This document shows, in pieces, positions 18,415 through 26,668 of a DNA stretch of 62,025 nt. The notes under the pieces were generated by a model. The model searched no databases. It saw only the letters and a program-made list of their open reading frames with translations, and was not told where the DNA came from. Positions within the stretch are counted from its first letter, which is position 1, and every line of letters begins with the position of its first letter. The stretch is from Glycocaulis sp050485565. Its GTDB lineage: Bacteria > Pseudomonadota > Alphaproteobacteria > Caulobacterales > Maricaulaceae. Both the position numbers and the translations under genes were made by a program. The stretch spans positions 1 through 62,025 of the forward strand of contig NZ_JBJHBQ010000014.1 of the NCBI RefSeq assembly GCF_050485565.1, read 5' to 3'.

Positions 18415-19674
18415 ATGAACAGCAACTGGCCCCAAATCGACTATCTCAGCTGGCGTGAGACCTGTTCAGCGCTGCATCTCTATCTGCAGATCGTGGGCAA
18501 ATACCGGCTGGCGCACACGCCCTGGATCAACCATTCGTGGAACGCGACCTTCTACGTCACGCCGAGGGGGCTGGCATCCTCGCCCATCCCTGACGGGCCG
18601 GGCATTGAGATCCTGTTCGACTTTCTCAATCACAAGGTCGTGGGCACATGTGGGGAAGGCCGCGAGCTATCGTTTGATCTGGGGCCATCCACCGTTGCGG
18701 CCTTCCATGCCCGCTTCGTGCAGCTGGTCTCCGATCTCGGTGGCGACCCGACCTTCCATGGCAGCCCGAACGAAGTGCCATTCCCGGTTCCCTTCGCCGA
18801 GGATGACCGCGACCGCCCCTATGACCGGGAGGCCGTGCGCAACTTCCACAAGGCACTGATTTCAATCGACCGGGTCTTCAACCGGTTCCGCACCTCTTTT
18901 CTTGGAAAATCCAGCCCCGTTCACCTGTTCTGGGGCGCGCTTGATCTGGCCGTAACGCGCTTCTCCGGACGCCGCGCGCCGCTTCATCCCGCCGGGATCC
19001 CGGCACTGCCCGATGACGTGGCGCAGGAAGCCTATGATCGCGAAGTCTCGTCAGCCGGTTTCTGGCCGGGCGGCAACAGCATCGACTACCCAGCCTTCTA
19101 TGCCTATGCCTATCCATCGCCCGGCAATTACCGCGCCGCGACCGTCCAGCCCGAAGCGGCATTCTGGCACGATACCCTGTCCGAATTCGTCTTGCCCTAT
19201 GACGCCGTGCGGTCAGCCCCCGATCCCGAAAAGGCTCTGATGGCCTTCCTCGTCTCCACCTACGAGGCGGCGGCGGAACTGGGCGGGTGGGACCGCGATC
19301 TGCTGGAATGTGACCATGGAGAACCCCGCAAGGTCCGTGCCCCCGATGCAGCGGTGGTGACCGCCGCGCCCGCCATCGGAGACGAAAAGGTCGAGCGTGA
19401 GGATGGCCCGGCGAAGGGCCGCTACCTACTGGTCATTGACGGTGCCGAGGCCGAAATGACCTACAGCCGCGCCGGCGACGGCATGATCATCATCGATCAC
19501 ACCCATGTTCCAGACACGTTGCGCGGCCGCAAGGTCGGGGAACGACTGGTACGCCAGGCCATCGAAGATGCTCGCCGGGACGGGGTCACCATCGTCCCCC
19601 TCTGCCCGTTCGCCAAGGCACAGATCGAACGTCATCCCGAATGGCATGACGTGATCCGCAAACCGCAGACATGA
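18415..19674 (+). CDS. DUF5996 protein fused to a YjdJ-type GNAT acetyltransferase domain
   Basis: 419 residues in two parts. Residues 1-310 match my recollection of DUF5996 (WPQIDYLSWRETCSALHL near the start, PWINHSWNATFYVT, FYAYAYPSP, FVLPYDAVR). Residues about 335-419 resemble the minimal GNAT-like family (MTYSRAGDGMIIIDHTHVPD, RGRKVGERLVRQAIEDAR, PLCPFAK), which binds acetyl-CoA. A Lys/Glu-rich linker joins them. Both families are usually separate proteins, so the fusion may link DUF5996 to acetyl transfer. It lies 44 bases after pirin. The biochemical activity of DUF5996 is not known to me. Confidence 0.8.
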   Translation: MNSNWPQIDYLSWRETCSALHLYLQIVGKYRLAHTPWINHSWNATFYVTPRGLASSPIPDGPGIEILFDFLNHKVVGTCGEGRELSFDLGPSTVAAFHARFVQLVSDLGGDPTFHGSPNEVPFPVPFAEDDRDRPYDREAVRNFHKALISIDRVFNRFRTSFLGKSSPVHLFWGALDLAVTRFSGRRAPLHPAGIPALPDDVAQEAYDREVSSAGFWPGGNSIDYPAFYAYAYPSPGNYRAATVQPEAAFWHDTLSEFVLPYDAVRSAPDPEKALMAFLVSTYEAAAELGGWDRDLLECDHGEPRKVRAPDAAVVTAAPAIGDEKVEREDGPAKGRYLLVIDGAEAEMTYSRAGDGMIIIDHTHVPDTLRGRKVGERLVRQAIEDARRDGVTIVPLCPFAKAQIERHPEWHDVIRKPQT

Positions 19675-19755
19675 GGGGCGCTCTGCGATGACCGGCGCGG
19701 TGTGCGCCTGATAGCCCCAAGCAGTTGTTTAATATCAGCAAAAGGAAATACTATC

Positions 19756-20589
19756 ATGGCTAGCATCACGACACCCGACGGCACGCAGCTCTTCTACAAG
19801 GACTGGGGACCCAAAGACGCCCAGCCTGTCATGTTCCATCATGGCTGGCCTCTGAGCGCCGATGACTGGGACAACCAGATGCTGTTCTTCCTGTCGCAGG
19901 GCTACCGGGTCATCGCCCACGACCGGCGCGGGCATGGGCGGTCTGACCAGACCGACACCGGCAACGATATGGACACCTATGCGGCCGACGTCGCGGCGAT
20001 CACCGAGGCGCTGGATCTGCGCGATGCGATCCATATCGGACACTCGACTGGCGGGGGCGAGGTCGCGCGCTATGTGGCCCGCGCCAAGGCCGGACGCGTC
20101 GCCAAGGCCATCCTGATCGGCGCCATTCCGCCCGTCATGGTGCAGTCGGCATCCAACCCTGACGGTGTTCCGATGGAGGTGTTTGACGGCATGCGTTCCG
20201 CGCTGGCCACAAACCGGGCGCAGTTCTTCCGCGATGTGCCCAGCGGGCCCTTCTTCGGCTTCAACCGCGAAGGCGCGACGGCAAGCCAGGGCATGATCGA
20301 CAATTGGTGGCGTCAGGGCATGGCAGGCGGTGCGAAGGCCCATTATGACTGCATCGCTGTCTTCTCCGAGACCGATTTCACCGAAGACCTGAAGGCCATC
20401 AATCTTCCCGTCCTGCTGATCCATGGCGAGGATGACCAGATCGTGCCGATCGAGAACTCTGCCCACAAGGCCATCAAGCTTCTCAAGCACGGCACGCTGA
20501 AGACCTATCCGGGTCTGTCGCACGCCCCGTTCGCCACGCACCCCGACATCATCAACGCAGACATGCTCGCCTTCGCCCGCCAGGTGTAA
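19756..20589 (+). CDS. Alpha/beta hydrolase (non-haem chloroperoxidase/arylesterase-like)
   Basis: 277 residues. The fold shows HHGWPLSADDWDNQ (oxyanion region), HDRRGHGRSDQ, the nucleophile elbow GHSTGGG (Ser near residue 98), the acid in LLIHGEDDQIVP, and the catalytic His in GLSHAPF. This set fits cofactor-free chloroperoxidase/perhydrolase-type esterases. ATG 19756 has AAAGGAA upstream. No signal peptide is seen, so it should be cytoplasmic. It sits among pirin, RidA and GST genes, in keeping with ester or lactone detoxification. Confidence 0.9.
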   Translation: MASITTPDGTQLFYKDWGPKDAQPVMFHHGWPLSADDWDNQMLFFLSQGYRVIAHDRRGHGRSDQTDTGNDMDTYAADVAAITEALDLRDAIHIGHSTGGGEVARYVARAKAGRVAKAILIGAIPPVMVQSASNPDGVPMEVFDGMRSALATNRAQFFRDVPSGPFFGFNREGATASQGMIDNWWRQGMAGGAKAHYDCIAVFSETDFTEDLKAINLPVLLIHGEDDQIVPIENSAHKAIKLLKHGTLKTYPGLSHAPFATHPDIINADMLAFARQV

Positions 20590-20705
20590 CGCCGGAGGGG
20601 GTGGTCTTTGTCACCCGAATGACCAGAGGCTTGGGGGATGTTGCAGCGTGGCTGGCAATCATCCCCCGCGCCCTTCGCCAGCATTACAGCAGGAGAGAAA
20701 CCCTC

Positions 20706-21107
20706 ATGAAGATCGCCCGCATCAACCCGCCGGAGCTGCCGGACACCGAGGCGGCCGGATACTCCCAGATCTCGGTCGTCGAACCTGGCCGCATGGCGTA
20801 CATTTCAGGACAGGTCGCCGTGCCGCCCGACGGTGCGCCGGTTCCGGCCGATCTAGCCGACCAGATGAAGATCGTTGCCCGGAATGCGCAGGCGGCGCTG
20901 GATGCGCTTGGCGCCAGCGCGAAGGATATCGTCATTGCGCGATGCCTCGTCACGGATCTCACGCCCGAACGGCTAGAACAGGTCATGCCTTCGCTGCTGG
21001 AACTCTTCGACGGCGCTCATCCCAGCCTCACCGGATATGGAGTGGCTGCCCTCGCCGCGCCAGAGTTTCAGGTCGAGTTGGAAATGACCGTTCGCCTGCC
21101 AGACTGA
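20706..21107 (+). CDS. RidA-family protein lacking the catalytic arginine
   Basis: 133 residues with the RidA (YjgF/YER057c) fold: YSQISVVEPGRMAYISGQVA, the trimer-forming core, and C-terminal VELEMTV. Canonical imine deaminases carry an Arg in a P-x-R element before the last strand. Here the equivalent reads HPSLTGYGV, so that Arg seems absent. Subfamilies without it lack 2-aminoacrylate deaminase activity. The gene follows the hydrolase by 116 bases and precedes the GST by 69 bases. GGAG lies about 11 bases before ATG 20706, a long but usable spacing. Confidence 0.85.
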   Translation: MKIARINPPELPDTEAAGYSQISVVEPGRMAYISGQVAVPPDGAPVPADLADQMKIVARNAQAALDALGASAKDIVIARCLVTDLTPERLEQVMPSLLELFDGAHPSLTGYGVAALAAPEFQVELEMTVRLPD

Positions 21108-21176
21108 CCCGCCCCCTGAATGGCCTATGTGTCCCGGCTTCGTCCTGGGACATCGCCCAGCACAAAGGACCATGAA

Positions 21177-21797
21177 ATGCCCACGCTCTACTACGCTCCC
21201 GGCGCATGCTCGCTGGCACCCCATATCGTTCTGGAATGGATCGGCGCGCCTTATGAGGCCGTCAGGGTCAAGCACGGGTCTGAAGAATTGCTGGCCGTGA
21301 ATCCGGCCGGTGCCGTGCCGACGCTCCGCGAGGATGATGGCTGGCTTCTCACGCAGGCCGGCGCGATCCTTGACTATCTGGCAAACAAGCACCCGGAAGC
21401 CGGGCTTTCCGGCGGTGACAGCCTGCGCGCCAGGGCCGAGGCGCATCGCTGGTCGGCCTTTCTGACCTCGGACGTTCATGCCGCCTTCTGGCCGGTCTTC
21501 ATGCCCTTCCGCTACACGACCGATCAGGGCAAGGAGGCGCGGCGCGCGGTTGTCGAGGCAGGACACAAGCTGGTCGCCAAGCAGTTCGCCATCCTGAACA
21601 CTCACCTCGACGGGCGCGAGCACATGCTGGATGGGGGGCGTTCGGTGATCGACGCCTACGCGTTTCCGATGATCCGCTGGGCGCAAAAGATGCTGCCCGG
21701 CGGGCTTGAGCCCTACGCAAACGTGCAGGCACTCCATGACAGGCTGGCTGCCGACGCCGCCGTCCAGAGGGTTCTCGCTCGCGAGGAGAGCAAGTAA
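21177..21797 (+). CDS. Glutathione S-transferase
   Basis: 206 residues. The N-terminal thioredoxin-like domain has LYYAPGACSLAPH, the Ser/Cys-type active site of beta-class enzymes, followed by the cis-Pro NPAGAVPTL and TQAGAILDYLA. An all-helical C-terminal domain completes it. These cytoplasmic enzymes conjugate glutathione to electrophiles or reduce mixed disulfides. ATG 21177 has AAGGA 8 bases upstream; the track start at 21120 has no such site. It is the last gene of the plus-strand group and converges on the SDR gene, 19 bases away. Confidence 0.9.
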   Translation: MPTLYYAPGACSLAPHIVLEWIGAPYEAVRVKHGSEELLAVNPAGAVPTLREDDGWLLTQAGAILDYLANKHPEAGLSGGDSLRARAEAHRWSAFLTSDVHAAFWPVFMPFRYTTDQGKEARRAVVEAGHKLVAKQFAILNTHLDGREHMLDGGRSVIDAYAFPMIRWAQKMLPGGLEPYANVQALHDRLAADAAVQRVLAREESK

Positions 21798-21816
21798 GTT
21801 TCATGTCGGCTCGGCC

Positions 21817-22668
21817 TCAGCTCAGGCCGATGATCTCAAGCAAATAGGACTCCAGCTCCGCCTCGGTCATTTCGCGGGCGGCCAGCATCATGCGCTCGGC
21901 GTCAGCGCCCACCGCCACCCTACTCGCCGGGGCATCACCTTCCGCGATGTCGATGATGCGCGCCGCTGCTATGGCCATGTCCATACCGGCCGCCTGCATG
22001 CCCTCAAGCCGCCCGGACACGTTACCAAAGGCCTTGCCATAGAGCTTGCGATACTGCCGGGGCAGGGCCGCACTATCCGGCGAAATCCCCTCATCATTTT
22101 TCAATGCGCCGAGCCGGACGAGGGTGACGTCAATGCCGAACGGTTTCAGTTCGGTGCGGTACGTGGCTGAAAATGCTTCAATGGCCGCTCCCGACGCGCC
22201 TGATGGCCCGTCGAAGGCAAGCGGTACGCGCCCGGTCCAGTCACTGATCTGCACGATACGGCCGCGCGCGCAGCGCAGGGCTGGCAGGTAGGCGTTGATC
22301 ACCGCCAGCGCCCCGAACACATTCATCTCGAAAACATGCCGGACGGCGTCGTGCGGCAGCGCCTCCACAGGTCCACGCGCGTGGTGTCTCGAAGTGCTTA
22401 TCAGGAGATCAAGACCTGCCGGGCCGAGCGCGTCCGCCACACCGCAGGCCCACGCCTCGATAGCGACGGCCTTGGTGCTGTCGCAAACCATCAGGCTGAC
22501 GCGCCCGGCGGAAGCCTCTTTGAGCTCTTGAGCCTCTTCCCAGGACGCAGCCGTCCCGAAGACGATATAGCCCCGCGAGGCAAGCCCGAGCGCGATCTCG
22601 CGCCCGAGCCCTGCCCCGGCGCCCGTGACGACGCCCGAGCGGCCCGGGCGCGAAGAGGCCGGTTTCAT
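21817..22668 (-). CDS. SDR-fold protein without the catalytic Tyr-Lys pair
   Basis: 283 residues. The Rossmann start VVTGAGAGLGREIALGLASRG with its TGxxxGxG pattern is intact, so NAD(P) binding is likely. Where classical short-chain dehydrogenases have YxxxK, this protein reads GPSGASGAAIEAF, with Ser and Gly in place of Tyr and Lys. The preceding Ser region (VQISDWTGRV) is also altered. It may be a non-enzymatic or mechanistically different member. A GTG start at 22683, touching the upstream stop, is possible; ATG 22668 was chosen. It forms a minus-strand pair with the YcaC-like hydrolase. Confidence 0.8.
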   Translation of the reverse strand: MKPASSRPGRSGVVTGAGAGLGREIALGLASRGYIVFGTAASWEEAQELKEASAGRVSLMVCDSTKAVAIEAWACGVADALGPAGLDLLISTSRHHARGPVEALPHDAVRHVFEMNVFGALAVINAYLPALRCARGRIVQISDWTGRVPLAFDGPSGASGAAIEAFSATYRTELKPFGIDVTLVRLGALKNDEGISPDSAALPRQYRKLYGKAFGNVSGRLEGMQAAGMDMAIAAARIIDIAEGDAPASRVAVGADAERMMLAAREMTEAELESYLLEIIGLS

Positions 22669-22682
22669 AAGGTGCCTGCTCA

Positions 22683-23336
22683 CTAGCTGGCGGCGTCAGG
22701 CACCGGCGTGTTGAGCAGCTGCTGCTCCCACAGAAAGGCAATGCCGCTCCCGGCAAGGTGCTCGATCACCACGTCGACGAGCCCCGCAGCGGTTTCGGTC
22801 CGCGCCCAGTCGCGCTGCCATTCCGAAGCGAGTGCCACCCAGGTCATCATGTTGATACCCGCTGCAATCATGCGCTGGATCGCCACCTGATGGCCCTCGA
22901 GCGAAATACCGCCGGACGCGTCGGTAATGACCGTCACGTCCCAGCCTTCGCCGGCTGCTTGGATAGCCGGCATCGCAACGCAGATTTCGGTCCACAGTCC
23001 TGCGATGACCAGCTGCTTGCGGCCGGTCGCCTTGACCGCATCGACCACCTTCGGGTCCTCCCAGGTGTTGATGAAGGTGCGGTCAATCACCGTCTGGCCG
23101 GGAAACACGTCTGTAATCTGGGGAAAAATGCGCCCGCCCCGATCCTCTACGACGCTGGTCAGGATCGTCGGCACGCCGAAGACCTTTGCGGCCTTCGCCA
23201 GCCCTGCGGCATTGTTCACCACCATATGCGGATCGTGGCTGTTCAGGTTGGCGAGCTGGTAGGGCTGGTGGTCGATCATTACCAGCACTGAATCTTCCGG
23301 GCGGAGAAGTGAGGAAAGTCCGTTTCTGAAAGTCAT
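22683..23336 (-). CDS. Isochorismatase-superfamily hydrolase, YcaC-like
   Basis: 217 residues. Cysteine hydrolase features are the Asp in VLVMIDHQPYQ, the Cys in LWTEICVAMPA, and the Ala-rich strand ITDASGG. The C-terminal part (INMMTWVALASEWQRDW) matches YcaC rather than true isochorismatases. The position usually held by the third catalytic residue reads IDRTFINTW. YcaC enzymes are octameric with unknown physiological substrates. ATG 23336 has AAGGA 7 bases upstream. It is adjacent to a LysR regulator on the same strand that probably controls it. Confidence 0.87.
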   Translation of the reverse strand: MTFRNGLSSLLRPEDSVLVMIDHQPYQLANLNSHDPHMVVNNAAGLAKAAKVFGVPTILTSVVEDRGGRIFPQITDVFPGQTVIDRTFINTWEDPKVVDAVKATGRKQLVIAGLWTEICVAMPAIQAAGEGWDVTVITDASGGISLEGHQVAIQRMIAAGINMMTWVALASEWQRDWARTETAAGLVDVVIEHLAGSGIAFLWEQQLLNTPVPDAAS

Positions 23337-23508
23337 GACAATATCCTTTGCTGTCACAACGCGTGGGACTGTCCTTCGAAGACAAATTGCGGACCCACAT
23401 CGTCTGCGGTCAGTATCGTCATGTGTGAAGTTGGCGCGGTAGCGCCTTCCGGTGGCAAGCTGTGTCGCGAAAAGAGGAACACGGCCCTGCAAAGCGCCAG
23501 CTTGCGCC

Positions 23509-24402
23509 TCAGCCGGGCGTGCCGGCAACGTCGGGTGCTTTTGCAAAGCACTCGATCAGCATCTCGGTGAGGACCCGGACCTTCCTGGCAGGATGCTGGC
23601 CGGGAGGCCGGATGACGAATATCCCTGCCTCGCGGATGGGATAGCGCCTCATCACCGGAACAAGCGCGCCCGACACCAGATGTTCGTGGATCAGGGCGTC
23701 GGGAAGATACGCGATACCCACGGAGGCCAGCGCGGCAGCAACCAGCGCCGTTCCGTTGTCGGCCTTGAAGCGCCCCTGGGGGCGGACCGCCACGACATCG
23801 CTGCCGTCCATGAAATGCCAGGTTTCCGTGCCCTGCATGACAGCCTCGTGGCTGGCAATATCGGCTGGAGTTTCCGGCGCGCCGAACATCTCGATATATT
23901 CCGGGGTCGCGACCAGCTTGCCGTAGATTGGCCCTACGCGTCTGGCGATCAGGTTTGAGTCGGCCAAGTGGCCGACCCGGATGGCGCAGTCAAACCCTTC
24001 TGAAATGATATCCACGAAGCGGTCGCCATAAGAGGTGTGGATATGCAGGCTGGGGTGGCGCCGCGCCATATCTGCCAGCACCGGTGCAAAGTGGGTTGGA
24101 CCAAAGGAGAGTGGCGCGGCGACACGCAGACGGCCACGAAGTTCACCGGCGGGCAGGATCGTTTCCCGGGCGGCGTCCATCTCGGCGCACACGCGCGCTG
24201 CGTGCTCGCGGAAAGTGGCGCCCGCTTCGGTCAGCGCTGCGCCGCGGGTGGACCGTGCGAGCAGCAATACGCCAAGTTCGGCTTCAATCCGGGCAAGCCT
24301 GCGGCTGACGATGGACTTGGATACGCCGAGCCTCAGCGCAGCTGCGGAAACGCCTCCCGCATCAGCGACTTCGACAAATGTGCGTAACTCTTCAATGTCC
24401 AA
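23509..24402 (-). CDS. LysR family transcriptional regulator
   Basis: 297 residues. An N-terminal winged helix-turn-helix (MDIEELRTFVEVADAGGVSAAA, LGVSKSIVSRRLARIEAELG) is followed by the type-2 periplasmic-binding-like effector domain (GFDCAIRVGHLADSNLIARRVG). The subgroup resembles LysR proteins next to quinone- or xenobiotic-response genes. It precedes the YcaC-like hydrolase gene on the same strand, 172 bases away. A palindrome just upstream of its own start is a likely autoregulatory site. Confidence 0.9.
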   Translation of the reverse strand: MDIEELRTFVEVADAGGVSAAALRLGVSKSIVSRRLARIEAELGVLLLARSTRGAALTEAGATFREHAARVCAEMDAARETILPAGELRGRLRVAAPLSFGPTHFAPVLADMARRHPSLHIHTSYGDRFVDIISEGFDCAIRVGHLADSNLIARRVGPIYGKLVATPEYIEMFGAPETPADIASHEAVMQGTETWHFMDGSDVVAVRPQGRFKADNGTALVAAALASVGIAYLPDALIHEHLVSGALVPVMRRYPIREAGIFVIRPPGQHPARKVRVLTEMLIECFAKAPDVAGTPG

Positions 24403-24417
24403 ATCTGCGTTCCTTGT

Positions 24418-24437
24418 TTGGCAACGCAGTTGCCCAA
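24418..24437. promoter_or_regulatory. LysR-type operator palindrome
   Basis: The sequence reads TTGGCAAC, 3 bases, GTTGCCCAA with one bulge, 16 bases upstream of the LysR start codon. It contains the T-N11-A type interrupted dyad typical of LysR boxes. Autoregulation is inferred from position. Confidence 0.5.
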
Positions 24438-24788
24438 CTGGCGGTACTATCGCAGCAAATCTCGCAACGGCAATAGCGTGTTTGCGAGGCAGCTTGCCGG
24501 AGCCTTCAATGCCCGCAACCCGTTTGCCACTGTCAGACGTTTTAAAGCAATGGGGCTCACCGTCTCACCGACCTCCGCGTCAGCTTCTGCCTCCGATCGG
24601 ATGAGCGAGACGCATATTCGGCCCTCCCCATGATCCGGGCCGGAAAGTTTTACGGGATATCCGTTCAGATATGTGGGCCCGCCCGGAAGAGGCCAGCCTC
24701 TCAAAACACGTCAGGGAGTCCCCAGTCTGACATCAACGCATCATCACAATGGAGCAAGCGTTCTCACCATCATGTTGCATGGGTAGGT
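24438..24788. other. Gene-free chromosomal flank left of the integrated element
   Basis: 351 bases between the LysR operator and the left attachment repeat. Two short open frames cross it on opposite strands but neither has a ribosome-binding site or a recognisable product. Before integration this stretch would have been immediately downstream of the tRNA-Arg gene. Confidence 0.5.
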
Positions 24789-24837
24789 ATGGCGCGCCCG
24801 AAGAGATTCGAACTCCTGACCCCCAGATTCGTAGTCT
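24789..24837. repeat. Left attachment site (attL), partial tRNA-Arg copy
   Basis: This is a 49-base exact copy of 34033-34081. It contains the tRNA 3' end with CCA, acceptor strand, T-arm, variable loop and anticodon region up to AGACTAC, read on the minus strand. The D-arm and 5' half are missing, so it is not a tRNA gene. Confidence 0.95.
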
Positions 24838-24925
24838 CTGACTTTGCATTTTAGGCAAGCTGTTGAAAACACCCGGCTATTGCCTTCAGTTAATTGATTT
24901 TGCTTGTCTTTTAGGTGTCGCTACG

Positions 24926-24955
24926 TTGACAAAAGCGGACACTGAAGGCTAGTAT
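24926..24955 (+). promoter_or_regulatory. Integrase promoter
   Basis: TTGACA at 24926-24931 and TAGTAT at 24950-24955 are separated by 18 bases, about 50 bases before the integrase ATG. Copies of the 9-base element motif lie between the boxes and just downstream, a placement suited to repression or to integrase autoregulation. Confidence 0.55.
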
Positions 24956-24999
24956 CCGGACACGGTTTGCACATTCGGGTGCGGACATAGTGCGGACAC
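24934..24999 (+). repeat. Four copies of the nGCGGACAY motif at the left end
   Basis: AGCGGACAC (24934), TCCGGACAC (24955), TGCGGACAT (24980) and TGCGGACAC (24991) lie in the same orientation between attL and the integrase gene. The same motif recurs twice near attR and twice, inverted, before the terminase genes. Arm-type integrase sites or operators of the element's HTH protein are the two readings. Confidence 0.75.
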
Positions 25000-25006
25000 A
25001 GAAGCC

Positions 25007-26230
25007 ATGGCCAAGGTCGTCATCACCGACACAATCGCCCGCAAGCTGGATGCGCCAGAGACCGGCAACAAGATAACCTACGACGCGCGTGTGCCTGGGT
25101 TCGGGGTCCGCGTGACGGCCTCTGGCGCACGCTCTTTTGTCATCAACTACCGAACGAAGGGCGGACGCGAGCGACGCTACACAATTGGCCGCGTCGAGGA
25201 CTGGCGCGCGACCGATGCACGCGCCAAGGCCAAGGAATTGCGCCAGAAGGTGGACGCTGGAGGCGATCCGCTCCAGAGCGAGCGCGATGTGCGTGCAGCG
25301 GCGACGGTGAAGGAGGCTTGGACTTGGTTTGAAGAGTCATACTTCCCCGAACTACGTCCGGCGACGCGGGCCGACTACAAGAGGCTTGCCAACATGTACG
25401 TGTTGCCAAGCCTTGGCGGCATGAAGGCCGCTGACGTGCGCCAAGAGCACATTCGCGCGATGTATCGGGGCATAGAGTCGCCATATCGGGCAAACAGGGC
25501 GCTGGCCGTGACCTCTAAACTATTCGCAGAGATGATCGCCGATGGCGGATTTATCGGAGTCGCCACAAATCCCGTGAAGCACGCCATCCCTGCCCGCAAG
25601 CGGCACAAGGAGGCGAAGCGCGAAGCCCCCCTCGGCACCGAGCATATCGCCCCCCTGCTGGCCGCTCTGGCGGGCGAACAGGACAAGCAGGGCGCGAACG
25701 TGATCCGACTTTTGATGCTGACAGGCGCGCGCCGTGGCGAGACGCTTAAAGCACAATGGAACCAATTCGACTTGGACAAGGGCTTCTGGACGAAGCCCTC
25801 CCACCACACAAAGCAGAACAAAGAACACCGCATCGCCCTGTCCGGCGCGGCGCTCACGTTGATGAAACAACTTTGGAACCAGCGCGATCAGGAAGCCGAA
25901 AGTGATTGGGTGTTCCCCTCTGGCCGGACTGGCGCGCATAGGACCGAACTCAAGGCGACATGGCGACGGGTGTGCATCGCCGCTGGCCTTGTGAAAGAGG
26001 AAACGCGAGGCGAGCGCGTGGTGCTCAAGCCCGTCGCCCGTCTGCATGACCTACGGCACTTTTACGCCAGCAACCTTGTGGCCTCTGGCGCGCACCTCAC
26101 TGTAGTGCAGGACATGCTAGGCCACACGACCCCGGACATAACCCGGCGGTACATCAAGACAAAAGAAGATGCGCAGCGCGAGGCGGCGAACGCCGTGGGC
26201 GACCTGTTCAAGGAAGGCGCGGCGCAGTGA
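25007..26230 (+). CDS. Tyrosine-recombinase integrase (P4/DUF4102 type)
   Basis: 407 residues. The N-terminal arm-binding domain (residues 1-95, with VPGFGVRVTASGARSFVINYR and YTIGRV) is of the DUF4102 type, followed by a SAM-like core-binding domain and the catalytic domain. The catalytic Arg is in LTGARRGE (about 238-245), the HxxR box in LHDLRHFYAS (about 346) and the nucleophile in TRRY (about 380). It catalyses insertion and excision at tRNA-Arg. The gene begins 170 bases inside the left repeat and reads into the element. In P4-like islands the integrase usually neighbours the intact tRNA, whereas here it abuts the partial copy. Confidence 0.96.
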   Translation: MAKVVITDTIARKLDAPETGNKITYDARVPGFGVRVTASGARSFVINYRTKGGRERRYTIGRVEDWRATDARAKAKELRQKVDAGGDPLQSERDVRAAATVKEAWTWFEESYFPELRPATRADYKRLANMYVLPSLGGMKAADVRQEHIRAMYRGIESPYRANRALAVTSKLFAEMIADGGFIGVATNPVKHAIPARKRHKEAKREAPLGTEHIAPLLAALAGEQDKQGANVIRLLMLTGARRGETLKAQWNQFDLDKGFWTKPSHHTKQNKEHRIALSGAALTLMKQLWNQRDQEAESDWVFPSGRTGAHRTELKATWRRVCIAAGLVKEETRGERVVLKPVARLHDLRHFYASNLVASGAHLTVVQDMLGHTTPDITRRYIKTKEDAQREAANAVGDLFKEGAAQ

Positions 26231-26384
26231 ACGCATTCCGTCCAACAAACGGCAAGAGCGTCAATTAAATATAGACGGCCCGGACTCCGGGACTTCGCAA
26301 GACGAATTCGTGAAAAATGTGTTAACCCGCGCTTAAGCGTCATATTTCTTATATTGTCCTCCAACATGACAGACGGAGGGCGCT

Positions 26385-26597
26385 TTGGCCTTGCTTGACA
26401 ATTATTTGCCGTCCGCTGACGCCGCCGCTGAGCTAGGCGTCAGCACGCGGACGCTCGCTCGCTATGAACGCGAGGGCCTAGCTGCCACGAAAGTCGGCAG
26501 GCGCAAGCTCTATTCGGAAAAAGCGATATTGGATTTTCTGGCCAAGCGGACAGTTGACCGAAGCGTCAAACCAGAACGCCGCCCCCGCCGCGCATAA
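26385..26597 (+). CDS. Small MerR-like helix-turn-helix protein, excisionase or repressor candidate
   Basis: 70 residues with a single DNA-binding domain: ADAAAELGVSTRTLARYEREGL, then VGRRKLYSEKAILDFLAKR, and a basic tail RPRRA. This is the fold of MerR-type excisionases such as AlpA. The start is TTG at 26385 with GGAGG 7 bases upstream; no ATG fits. A 10-base palindrome CGCTTAAGCG (26330-26339) lies in its upstream region. It sits between the integrase and replication genes, the usual place for a satellite regulator, and may recognise the GCGGACA motif. Confidence 0.8.
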   Translation: MALLDNYLPSADAAAELGVSTRTLARYEREGLAATKVGRRKLYSEKAILDFLAKRTVDRSVKPERRPRRA

Positions 26598-26606
26598 CCA
26601 GAAAAA

Positions 26607-26630
26607 AGGCCCCGCCGTGAGACGGGGCCT
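26607..26630. terminator. Intrinsic terminator after the HTH gene
   Basis: AGGCCCCG (26607-26614) pairs with CGGGGCCT (26623-26630) around an 8-base loop. A run of A precedes it, so it would terminate well on the minus strand. The plus-strand tail AGTCGTTTG is only weakly U-rich. It separates the regulator from the replication gene. Confidence 0.65.
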
Positions 26631-26668
26631 AGTCGTTTGTGAAACCAGCCAGATTTCGGATTTAATCT

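Noticed and set aside
24418..24704. Short open frames on both strands between the LysR gene and attL
   Set aside because: Low-complexity Ser/Arg-rich products without start signals. The palindrome at 24418-24437 explains the only clear structure.
24789..24837. A second tRNA-Arg gene at the left end of the element
   Set aside because: Only the 3' 48 bases are present. The sequence diverges within the anticodon stem and the D-arm and acceptor 5' strand are missing.
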